A stretch of 26,199 nucleotides of DNA from Clostridia bacterium (GTDB lineage Bacteria > Bacillota_A > Clostridia > Christensenellales > Aristaeellaceae): positions 1 to 26,199 of the forward strand of contig JAFRMB010000162.1 in the NCBI GenBank assembly GCA_017430945.1, in the 5' to 3' direction. A program made the translations under genes and the position numbers. Under the pieces are notes generated by a model. The model did not search any database. It saw only the letters and a list, made by a program, of their open reading frames with translations, and had not been told where the DNA came from. Below, piece after piece: positions 1 through 6,737 of this stretch (position 1 is the stretch's first letter; every line of letters starts with the position of its first letter).

Positions 1-1
1 C

Positions 2-292
2 ATCTCGGCGAGCGACAACAACTGGAGCGGCATGCTGTACCTGCAGGGGGACACGTACTTTGCGCGCAACTACCTGATCCACCTGGTGGACCGTGTGGGC
101 GGCGGCGACTCGTTCGGCGGCGGGCTGATCCACGCGATGCGGAAGTGGCCGGAAGACCCGCAGAAGGTGATCGAGTATGCGGTGGCGGCGTCGTGCCTGA
201 AGCAGGCCACCGAGTACGACTTCAACCTGGCCTCCGAGCAGGAGGTCCTCGCCCTCGCCGGCGGCTCCGGCTCCGGCCGCGTCCAGAGGTGA
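2..292 (+). CDS. kdgK: 2-keto-3-deoxygluconate-type PfkB sugar kinase, C-terminal part (5' end outside window)
   Basis: An open frame enters from the left edge and ends at TGA 290-292, giving the last 96 residues of a PfkB/ribokinase-family kinase. The visible signature is DRVGGGDSFGGGLIHAM (about nt 89-139), the PfkB second signature whose GGGD carries the catalytic-base Asp and the anion hole. The C-terminal ending DFNLAS...GSGSGRVQR and the SASDNNWSGMLY stretch match my recollection of the clostridial/bacillar family annotated as 2-keto-3-deoxygluconate kinase, which phosphorylates KDG to KDPG in hexuronate catabolism. The precise substrate is family-based inference. It lies 49 bp upstream of the AraC-type regulator on the same strand, so the two may be cotranscribed. 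The N-terminal substrate-binding half is not visible. Confidence 0.85.
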   Translation: MSASDNNWSGMLYLQGDTYFARNYLIHLVDRVGGGDSFGGGLIHAMRKWPEDPQKVIEYAVAASCLKQATEYDFNLASEQEVLALAGGSGSGRVQR

Positions 293-341
293 GCGGACTG
301 CGGCCGGATCGAACGGGACCAGACGAAAGGGATCGCAGCGA

Positions 342-1061
342 ATGGATACACAGCGGCGCGCGGCGGGCGTCCGGGGCTTCGACATCGAGGCGCTGGAGCG
401 CGCCGTCATGGAAGGGGATCGGGAGAGGATCCACGAGGTCCTTGCGGACGCGGCGGAAGACCTGGCGGGCGCCTCGCGCCTGACGGTGATGTCGGCGGCG
501 TCGGCGCTGCTGTGGGAGCTCTGCGACCGCGGCTGCATCGATGAGCCGCAGCGCCTCGAGGGGATGTTTCTCGAAGCCCTTCGCATAGTCAGCCTGTGCG
601 ACGACGCGGGCGGCGCCGTGAAGGTGCTGGAGCGGGTCTTCGCCTCCCTCTGCGGGCAGGGCGGCCGGCCCGGCCCCAGAGACGCGGACTGGCAGACCTA
701 CGTCAAAAGGGCCATCGAGTACATGCGCCGCGCCTACGGCGACCCGGGCCTCAAGATCGGGGAGGTCGCCAACTATGCCTACATCAGCACGTCTTATCTG
801 ACGCAGCTCATCAAGCGGGAGACCGGCAGGACCTTCAGCGGGATCCTGACGGAGATCCGCCTGGAGCAGGCCGCGCGCCTGCTGGCGGAGTCGGATCGCA
901 GGACCTACGAGATCGCCGCGCGCTGCGGATTCGCGAACGCGACCTATTTCAGCACGGCGTTCCGGCGCGCCTACGGCATGGCGCCCACGGAATACCGGCG
1001 ACGGCAAAGAAACCGTTTTAGCTCTGTGCAAACTGCCGATTACTTGAAGGAACTGCGATAA
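342..1061 (+). CDS. AraC/YesN-type transcriptional regulator lacking a receiver domain
   Basis: This 239-residue protein has a clear AraC-family double helix-turn-helix at about residues 120-222: LKIGEVANYAYISTSYLTQLIKRETG for the first HTH, then the recognisable second HTH and signature IAARCGFANATYFSTAFRRAYGMAPTEYRRR in pieces. The first 115 residues are helical (AVMEGDRERIHEVLADAAED, ALRIVSL, VKVLERVFASL) and resemble the linker helices that sit between receiver and HTH domains in YesN response regulators, but no receiver domain or phospho-acceptor Asp is present. A sugar-binding cupin is also absent. A GAAAGG ribosome binding site lies 11 bases before ATG 342. The gene stops just before the transporter promoter, where paired direct repeats are found, so it most likely controls the downstream operon. 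The signal it senses is unknown. Confidence 0.85.
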   Translation: MDTQRRAAGVRGFDIEALERAVMEGDRERIHEVLADAAEDLAGASRLTVMSAASALLWELCDRGCIDEPQRLEGMFLEALRIVSLCDDAGGAVKVLERVFASLCGQGGRPGPRDADWQTYVKRAIEYMRRAYGDPGLKIGEVANYAYISTSYLTQLIKRETGRTFSGILTEIRLEQAARLLAESDRRTYEIAARCGFANATYFSTAFRRAYGMAPTEYRRRQRNRFSSVQTADYLKELR

Positions 1062-1062
1062 G

Positions 1063-1100
1063 TGTGCTGGATATTTAATGTTTTGTGTTGAATATTTGAT
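1063..1100 (+). promoter_or_regulatory. Paired 17-bp direct repeats, candidate AraC-type regulator binding sites
   Basis: Two copies, TGTGCTGGATATTTAAT (1063-1079) and TGTGTTGAATATTTGAT (1084-1100), match at 14 of 17 positions and start 21 bp apart, which is two helical turns. The second copy reaches the -35 region of the promoter at 1119-1127. Tandem direct sites abutting or overlapping -35 are the usual arrangement for AraC-family activators, and the adjacent gene encodes such a protein. The function is inferred; the repeats are seen directly. Confidence 0.6.
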
Positions 1101-1111
1101 TTATCCCGGGT

Positions 1112-1133
1112 GAATAGATGCTATAATCTATTC
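1112..1133. promoter_or_regulatory. Perfect 8-bp inverted repeat spanning the -10, candidate operator
   Basis: GAATAGAT (1112-1119) and ATCTATTC (1126-1133) are exact inverse complements separated by 6 bp. The dyad covers the -10 hexamer, so a bound dimer would block RNA polymerase. It does not share sequence with the direct repeats just upstream, which suggests either a second regulator or a chance AT-rich dyad. Confidence 0.4.
1119..1127 (+). promoter_or_regulatory. Extended -10 promoter of the sugar transporter operon
   Basis: TGCTATAAT gives a consensus TATAAT (1122-1127) preceded by the extended TG-n motif. No good -35 hexamer is found 17 bp upstream (1099-1104 is ATTTAT); TTGATT at 1096-1101 would give a 20-bp spacer. 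The poor -35 fits a promoter needing an activator. Transcription would start near 1134, leaving a leader of about 59 nt before the binding-protein gene. Confidence 0.7.
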
Positions 1134-1192
1134 GTCACAGAGCGCGCCGTGTGCGAACGCTGTGGCAGAAAACTGTTAGGAGGAACACAAAC

Positions 1193-2140
1193 ATGAAGAA
1201 GATCGTTGCTATTCTGCTGGCTCTGATGCTGGTGCTCGCCGTGAGCGCCATGGCTGAGGAAGTTGACATGAGCGTTCTCGCCGGCAAGACCGTCGGTTTC
1301 GCCCAGTGCGACAACCGCAACAGCTGGCGTATCGCCGAGACCGACAGCATGCAGGCTGTCGCCGATGAGCTCGGCGTCACCCTGATCGCCACCGACGCCG
1401 GTGCCGACCTGGCCAAGCAGGCTTCCGACATCGAGTCCCTGGTCGCCCAGAACGTGGACTTCCTGGTGGTCGCGCCCCAGGAGGAGGACGGCCTGCAGTC
1501 CGCGCTGCAGGAGGCCATGGACAAGGGCATCCCGGTCATCCTGGTCGACCGTAACATCAACGGCGAAGCGGGCGTTCAGTACACCGCCGCCATCATGTCC
1601 GACTTCATCTGGGAGGCCGAGCAGGTCGCCAATCTGTTCGTCGAGGACAGCGGCAACCAGGGCAACATCGTCATCCTGCAGGGCACCCAGGGCGCCACTT
1701 CCACCATCGACCGCCAGAAGGGCTTCATGGATGTCATCGAGAAGAGCAACATGAAGGTCATCGCCGATCAGGTCGCTGACTACGTGATGGACAAGGGCCA
1801 GGAGGTCATGGAGAACATCCTGCAGGCCCAGGGCGACGACGTGAACTACGTGTTCGCGCACAATGACGACATGGCGCTGGGCGCCATCAAGGCCATCGAG
1901 GCCGCGGGCAAGGTGCCCGGCGTCGACATCAAGGTCGCCGGCATCGACGGCCCCAAGGCTGCCATGCAGGCCATCATCGACGGCAAGGAGCTGGCCAGCT
2001 GCACCTGCTCTCCGCTGTTCGGGCCCAAGACCTTCGAGACCCTGGCCAAGATCGCCAATGGCGAGGAAGTCCCGGCCTTCATCCAGAACACCGACACCCT
2101 GTACACCGCCGAGAACGTCTCCCTGGAAGCCGGCTATTGA
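1193..2140 (+). CDS. ytfQ: Sugar ABC transporter substrate-binding protein, YtfQ-like
   Basis: This is a 315-residue periplasmic-binding-protein type I (Peripla_BP_4) protein that would capture a sugar outside the cell and deliver it to the two downstream permeases. Residues 1-22 form a signal peptide (MKK, hydrophobic core, AMA-EE cleavage). Segments SWRIAET, ILQGTQGATSTIDRQKGF, VFAHNDDMALGAIKAIEAAG and AGIDG resemble E. coli YtfQ, the galactofuranose binder, more than ribose or xylose binders. The start at 1193 is chosen over an in-frame GTG at 1151 because AGGAGG (1178-1183) sits 9 bases upstream and the signal peptide begins there. There is no lipobox Cys, which is odd for a Gram-positive binding protein. 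The ligand is inferred only as a pentose or hexose, possibly in furanose form. Confidence 0.88.
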   Translation: MKKIVAILLALMLVLAVSAMAEEVDMSVLAGKTVGFAQCDNRNSWRIAETDSMQAVADELGVTLIATDAGADLAKQASDIESLVAQNVDFLVVAPQEEDGLQSALQEAMDKGIPVILVDRNINGEAGVQYTAAIMSDFIWEAEQVANLFVEDSGNQGNIVILQGTQGATSTIDRQKGFMDVIEKSNMKVIADQVADYVMDKGQEVMENILQAQGDDVNYVFAHNDDMALGAIKAIEAAGKVPGVDIKVAGIDGPKAAMQAIIDGKELASCTCSPLFGPKTFETLAKIANGEEVPAFIQNTDTLYTAENVSLEAGY

Positions 2141-2323
2141 TCCGGACTCAAGGGATGAAGTGTACGGTACCGGTGTAACGGATACCTGACATAATGTGGG
2201 GAGCCGCCGCGGCCATCGCGCGTTCGTCTCTGGAAATGCCCCATATGCGGGATTCCGGGATGCGGGCGCGGAGCCGGACGGCTCCCCGCGTTTATACCAA
2301 GTTCAAAGGACAGGAGCGGTAGT
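2141..2323 (+). other. Intergenic spacer with possible long-range RNA stem between binding protein and ATPase genes
   Basis: The 183-bp gap holds no ORF of note. GGGGAGCCG (2198-2206) and CGGCTCCCC (2279-2287) are exact inverse complements enclosing about 70 nt, which could fold as the base of a structured leader. There is no U-tract suited to a full terminator. Such spacers often reduce read-through so that the binding protein is made in excess over the membrane parts, but this role is inference. Confidence 0.3.
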
Positions 2324-3859
2324 ATGGGCAGCGAGATGCTATTGGAAATGAAAGGGATCGTCAAGGAGTTCCCGGGCGTGCGCGCCCTGCGCGGCGTCGA
2401 CTTCTCCGTCGCAAGGGGAGAGGTCCACGCGCTGATGGGCGAGAACGGCGCCGGAAAGTCCACACTGATCAAGTGCCTGACGGGCATCTACCAGAAGAAT
2501 GAGGGGACGATCATCTTCGACGGGCGCGAGATCAACCCCAAGAGCACGCTGGAGGCCCAGCGGGAGGGCATCAGCACCATCTACCAGGAGCTGAACCTGT
2601 CCCCCTTCCAGGCGGTGTATGAAAACATGTTCCTGGGGCGCGAGCCGAAGACCGCGCTGGGCACCGTGGACCGGAAGACGATGATCCGCGAGACCGAGCA
2701 GATCCTGGGCGATCTGGGCGTGAACATCGATGTGCGCAGGCCGCTGTTGAGCTACGGCACCGCCGTCCAGCAGATGGTGGCCATCAGCCGCGCCATCTCC
2801 GTCAACGCCAAGCTGGTCATCATGGACGAGCCCACCTCGTCTCTGGACACCAAGGAGGTGCAGGTGCTCTTCGGCGTCATCCGAAAGCTGAAGGCCAAGG
2901 GCATCGCGGTCATATTCATCAGCCACCGCCTGGACGAGATCTTCGAGATCTGCGAGCGCGTGACCATCCTGAAGGACGGCGCGCTGGCCGCCGTGGTGGA
3001 CATCGATGAGATCGACCAGCTCAAGCTCATCAACTACATGATCGGCGGCGAGGCCAAGCAGCTCGAGCGCACCAAGGGCGACTACGAGCTCCAGGACGCC
3101 AAAGAGCTCGCGCGCATGGAGAACATCCAGCAGGGCATGCGCCTGAACGGCATCGGCATCGACATCAAGCAGGGCGAGGTGCTGGGCCTGTCGGGCCTGC
3201 TGGGCTCTGGCCGCACGGAGCTGGCGAAGGTGCTGTTCGGCGCGACGCAGCCGGACGAGGGCGTCATATTCTGGTCGGAGCAGCAGGCGAAGATGCGCTC
3301 CCCGAAGGACGCCATCGACAAGGGCATCGGCTTCTGCACCGAGGACCGCAAGGTCGAGGGCATCATCCCGCACCTGTCGGTCAAGGAGAACATCACCATC
3401 GCGCTGCTGCCCCAGATCAGCAGGATGGGCGTGGTGGACCGCCGCCGCCAGAACGAGGTCGTGAAGGAGTACATCGACCGGTTCCGCATCAAGACGCCGT
3501 CGCCCAATCAGGCCATCCGCAACCTGTCCGGCGGCAACCAGCAGAAGGTGCTGCTGGCGCGCTGGATCTGCATGAACCCGAAGCTGGTCATCATGGACGA
3601 GCCCACCCGCGGCATCGACGTCGGCGCCAAGGCCGAGATCGAGGCGCTGATCCAGGAGCTGGCGGGCATGGGCGTCAGCGTGCTCATGATCTCATCGGAG
3701 ATGGCGGAGCTGCAGCGCAACTGCGACCGCGTGGTGGTCATGCGCGAGGGCCGCAAGCTGGGCGAGCTGACGGGGCTGGACATCACGCCCGACGCCATGA
3801 TGGCGATGATCGCCGCGGCCGGCGGCGAACTGGAAAAGGAGGCTGGGCTGAATGGATAA
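2324..3859 (+). CDS. ytfR: Sugar ABC transporter ATP-binding protein (two ABC domains), YtfR-like
   Basis: This 511-residue protein is the usual size for the double-ATPase subunit of CUT2-type sugar importers (RbsA, XylG, MglA, YtfR), which powers uptake at the cytoplasmic face. Domain 1 has Walker A GENGAGKST (residues 39-47), a weakened signature LSYGTAVQQM and Walker B LVIMDEPTSSLD. Domain 2 has a degenerate Walker A GLLGSGRTE (about residue 290), a full signature LSGGNQQKV and Walker B LVIMDEPTRGID. A degenerate second Walker A is normal for this family. ATG 2324 follows AAAGGA and AGGAG sequences. The last 8 bp overlap the next gene, so the two subunits are translationally coupled. Confidence 0.93.
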   Translation: MGSEMLLEMKGIVKEFPGVRALRGVDFSVARGEVHALMGENGAGKSTLIKCLTGIYQKNEGTIIFDGREINPKSTLEAQREGISTIYQELNLSPFQAVYENMFLGREPKTALGTVDRKTMIRETEQILGDLGVNIDVRRPLLSYGTAVQQMVAISRAISVNAKLVIMDEPTSSLDTKEVQVLFGVIRKLKAKGIAVIFISHRLDEIFEICERVTILKDGALAAVVDIDEIDQLKLINYMIGGEAKQLERTKGDYELQDAKELARMENIQQGMRLNGIGIDIKQGEVLGLSGLLGSGRTELAKVLFGATQPDEGVIFWSEQQAKMRSPKDAIDKGIGFCTEDRKVEGIIPHLSVKENITIALLPQISRMGVVDRRRQNEVVKEYIDRFRIKTPSPNQAIRNLSGGNQQKVLLARWICMNPKLVIMDEPTRGIDVGAKAEIEALIQELAGMGVSVLMISSEMAELQRNCDRVVVMREGRKLGELTGLDITPDAMMAMIAAAGGELEKEAGLNG

Positions 3860-4814
3860 CGGGATCAGGACCCGGGAAGACACGGTCACCCTGCTGAAAA
3901 AGTACAGCACGCTGATCATGCTGGCGCTGATGCTGCTGATCAACGTCATCTTCACGCCCAACTTCTTCAAGATCGGCACCCTGTGGAACATCGTCTCCCA
4001 GACCTGTTCCATCATACTGACCGGCATGGGCATGACGGTGGTCATCGCCACCGGCGGGATCGACATCTCGGTCGGCTCGGTCATGGCGCTCTCCGGCGTC
4101 GTCGCCAGCATGCTGATCGACGACATCGGCGTGTTCCCGGCCATCGTGGCCGGCATCTGCGTCTGCATGATCTCCGGCGCCATCGCCGGCTTCATGATCG
4201 GCAAGCTGAAGGTGCAGGCCATGGTCGTGACGCTGGCGCTGATGATGGGCGTGCGCGGCGTGGCGCAGCTCATCAACGACGGCAAGATCTACTATATCAA
4301 CGGCGTGAACTCCGAGATCTACAACTCGCTGGGCTCGCTGCGCATCGCCGGGTTCATACCGATCCAGGTCATCCCCATCCTGGCGGCCATCGCCATCACG
4401 TGGTTCCTGATGGAAAAGACCATCTTCGGGCGCCACGTGCAGGCCGTGGGCGACAACCCGAGGTCGGCGCGGCTGGCGGGCATCAACACCGGCAAGACGC
4501 TCATCATGTCCTATGTGTACTGCGCCATCTTCGCGGCCGTCGCGGGCGTCGTGACCTCGGCGAAGACCGGCGCGGCGGACGCCAACACGCTGGGCAACCT
4601 GGCGGAGCTCGACGCCATCGCATCCGTCGCGGTGGGCGGCACCAGCATGGCCGGCGGCCGCGCGCGGGTGCTGGGCACCGTGATCGGCGCGCTGATCATG
4701 CAGCTCATCAACATCACCGTGAACATGAACAACATCACCTATGAGTACGCGCAGATCCTCAAGGCGATCATCATCGTTCTGGCGGTGTACATCCAGAGAG
4801 AGAAGAATTCCTGA
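3852..4814 (+). CDS. ytfT: Sugar ABC transporter permease, YtfT-like (BPD_transp_2 family)
   Basis: This 320-residue hydrophobic protein has about 8-10 membrane spans and the family hallmark GGIDISVGSVMALSGVVA, followed by the cytoplasmic coupling segment AVGDNPRSARLAGINTGKT. It belongs with RbsC/XylH/YtfT permeases and would form half of the membrane channel. The start overlaps the ATPase stop by 8 bp (ATG 3852, TAA 3857-3859), with GGAGG about 10 bases upstream inside the ATPase gene. A second, different permease follows directly. That two-permease arrangement is characteristic of the ytfQRT-yjfF galactofuranose system rather than of the one-permease ribose systems. Confidence 0.9.
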   Translation: MDNGIRTREDTVTLLKKYSTLIMLALMLLINVIFTPNFFKIGTLWNIVSQTCSIILTGMGMTVVIATGGIDISVGSVMALSGVVASMLIDDIGVFPAIVAGICVCMISGAIAGFMIGKLKVQAMVVTLALMMGVRGVAQLINDGKIYYINGVNSEIYNSLGSLRIAGFIPIQVIPILAAIAITWFLMEKTIFGRHVQAVGDNPRSARLAGINTGKTLIMSYVYCAIFAAVAGVVTSAKTGAADANTLGNLAELDAIASVAVGGTSMAGGRARVLGTVIGALIMQLINITVNMNNITYEYAQILKAIIIVLAVYIQREKNS

Positions 4815-4829
4815 AGGAGGAGCGGACGA

Positions 4830-5822
4830 ATGAACGGCATCAAAAAGGCTTACAACTGGTTCAGCTCCAAGAGCACGATACTCGCGCTGATCCTCCTGGT
4901 CCTGTTCAGCAGCATCGCGTTCTCCGAGAAGGACTTCTTTTCCTACAATTCGCTGATGAACGTGGCCAAAAAGGCGGCCAGCGACGGCGGCTTCCTGGCG
5001 CTCGGCCTGTGCTTCGTCATACTGACCGGACAGATCGACCTGTCGGTCGGCGCGGTCATGGCCATGGCGGGCGTCACGGCCGGCCTGATGCAGAACGTCA
5101 ACCCGGTGCTGGCGGTGCTGTGCGGCCTGCTGGTGGGCGCGGCCTGCGGCATCGTCAACGGCTTCATGGTGGCCAAGATGCGCGTCGCCTCGTGGATCGC
5201 CACGCTGGCGATGCAGCTGGCCATGCGCGGCGCGGTGCTGCTGGTCACGGACCAGAAGCCCGTGTCCATCTCCAGCAAGCTGCTGCAGCAGCTGGGCAAT
5301 TTGAAGGTGTTCGGCAGCGTGCCGATCCTGGTGATCCTGCTGGTGGCGCTGACCTTCGTGTGCATGCACATCTCCCGCAACACCCGCTTCGGCATGGCGC
5401 TGTACGCGGTGGGCGGCAACGAGGAAGCGGCGCGCATGATGGGCCTGAAGGTGGACCGCGTGAAGATCGCCGCCTACACCTGCTGCGGCATGTTTGCGGC
5501 GCTGGCCGGCATCCTGGTGGCGGGCAAGCTCTACTCCGCGCAGCCCAACGCCGGCAAGGGCTGGGAGACCACGGCCATCGCCATGTGCGCCCTGGGCGGC
5601 GTGAAGCTGTCCGGCGGCGAGGGCAAGTTCTCCGGCGCGTTCTTCGGCGCGCTGGTCATCGCCGTCATCACCACGATATTCAACTATTCGCCCAGCATCA
5701 ACACCTGGTGGCAGAACGTGGTCATGGGCCTGCTGGTGCTGATCTCCGTCGGCCTGCAGTCCGAGGTGTTCAAGGTGCACCGCAGCGCGCGCAAGGCGGG
5801 CAAGGGCGGCGCGGCCGCGTAA
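4830..5822 (+). CDS. yjfF: Sugar ABC transporter permease, YjfF-like (BPD_transp_2 family)
   Basis: This 330-residue membrane protein has the same family core as its neighbour (LTGQIDLSVGAVMAMAGVTAG and AVGGNEEAARMMGLKVDRVK) but differs elsewhere, so it is a paralogous partner, not a recent duplicate. It has a basic C-terminal tail (HRSARKAGKGG). A strong AAGGAGG (4814-4820) starts at the preceding stop codon and sits 9 bases before ATG 4830. Together with the preceding gene it should form a heterodimeric channel, as inferred for YtfT-YjfF. The next gene starts 9 bp downstream, so the importer and the radical enzyme pair are very likely on one mRNA. Confidence 0.9.
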   Translation: MNGIKKAYNWFSSKSTILALILLVLFSSIAFSEKDFFSYNSLMNVAKKAASDGGFLALGLCFVILTGQIDLSVGAVMAMAGVTAGLMQNVNPVLAVLCGLLVGAACGIVNGFMVAKMRVASWIATLAMQLAMRGAVLLVTDQKPVSISSKLLQQLGNLKVFGSVPILVILLVALTFVCMHISRNTRFGMALYAVGGNEEAARMMGLKVDRVKIAAYTCCGMFAALAGILVAGKLYSAQPNAGKGWETTAIAMCALGGVKLSGGEGKFSGAFFGALVIAVITTIFNYSPSINTWWQNVVMGLLVLISVGLQSEVFKVHRSARKAGKGGAAA

Positions 5823-5831
5823 GGCGATGAT

Positions 5832-6737
5832 ATGACAGAGGACAACATGACCGACACCGGCAGGGTTTTCAACATCCAGCGCTTCAGCACGCACGACGGG
5901 CCGGGCATCCGAACGACCGTCTTTCTGAAGGGCTGCAACCTGCGCTGCCGCTGGTGCCACAATCCGGAGTCCTACCGGCCCGAGCCGCAGATCCAGTATT
6001 TCGCCGATAAGTGCGTGCACTGCGGAAGCTGCGAGGCGGTCTGCCCGCAGGGCATCCGGATCGTGGACGGCGCGCGCGCGGGCGCGGAGCGCTGCGTGCT
6101 GTGCCGCCGGTGCGAGCAGGCGTGCCTGAGCGGCGCGCTCAAGCTGGCCGGCGAGTCGTGGGACGTCGAAGGGCTCGCCGCGCTGCTCGAGAGGGACAGG
6201 GCCTACTACGACCGGTCCGGCGGCGGCGTCACCTGCTCCGGCGGGGAGCCGCTTTTGCAGCACCGCTTTGTGGCCGCGCTGTTCGGGGAGCTCCGGCGCA
6301 GGGGCATCCGCACGGCGCTGGACACCGCGGGCAACGTGCCCTACGAGCGCTTCGAGGCGGTGCTGCCGCATACGGACCTGGTGCTTCTGGACCTGAAGTG
6401 CATGGACGACGACGTCCACCGGCGGTATACCGGCGTATCCAACCGGCTCATCCTGGAGAACGCCGCCCGGCTGATGCGCGGAGGCGTGCCGATGCACATC
6501 CGCATGCCCGTCATCGCCGGGGTGAACGATTCGCTGGAGAACGCGCGCAGGACGCGCGACTTCATCGGCGATGCCCGCTGCGTGCAGGAGGTCCGCCTGC
6601 TGCCGTACCACGCCATGGGCCTTGCCAAGGCCGCGAGCGTGGGCGTTTCGATGGAGACCTTCGAGAGGCCGGACGAGGCGCGCATGGCGGCGCTTCGGGC
6701 CGTTTTTTCAGACATTGGAGGGGAAGAGGTGCGATGA
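5832..6737 (+). CDS. Glycyl radical enzyme activating protein (radical SAM)
   Basis: This 301-residue protein would install the glycyl radical on the enzyme encoded next, using S-adenosylmethionine and a [4Fe-4S] cluster. The radical SAM motif is C35-x3-C39-x2-C42 (GCNLRCRWCHNPES), preceded by the activase hallmark FSTHDGPGIRTTVFLKGC. Two ferredoxin-type motifs follow: CVHCGSCEAVC (61-71) and CVLCRRCEQAC (88-98). This marks the class that activates PFL-like dehydratases and lyases rather than the short PflA class. The GGEP motif is at residues 137-140. The start may be ATG 5832 (AAGG 7 bases upstream) or ATG 5847. The stop overlaps the next start (ATGA at 6734-6737), so activase and substrate enzyme are coupled. 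Confidence 0.92.
   Translation: MTEDNMTDTGRVFNIQRFSTHDGPGIRTTVFLKGCNLRCRWCHNPESYRPEPQIQYFADKCVHCGSCEAVCPQGIRIVDGARAGAERCVLCRRCEQACLSGALKLAGESWDVEGLAALLERDRAYYDRSGGGVTCSGGEPLLQHRFVAALFGELRRRGIRTALDTAGNVPYERFEAVLPHTDLVLLDLKCMDDDVHRRYTGVSNRLILENAARLMRGGVPMHIRMPVIAGVNDSLENARRTRDFIGDARCVQEVRLLPYHAMGLAKAASVGVSMETFERPDEARMAALRAVFSDIGGEEVR

Noticed and set aside
1151..1192. A GTG start 14 codons upstream of the binding-protein ATG
   Set aside because: The added residues would precede the signal peptide, and the AGGAGG site lies inside them at the correct distance for ATG 1193.
3783..6611. A 942-codon minus-strand ORF over the permease and activase genes
   Set aside because: Its translation is a His/Asp/Arg/Ala-rich shadow of well-recognised sense genes.
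6011..6733. An upstream extension of the radical-enzyme frame
   Set aside because: It overlaps the activase completely, and the extra residues are Arg/Gly/Ala-rich out-of-frame translation; family N-termini fit ATG 6734.
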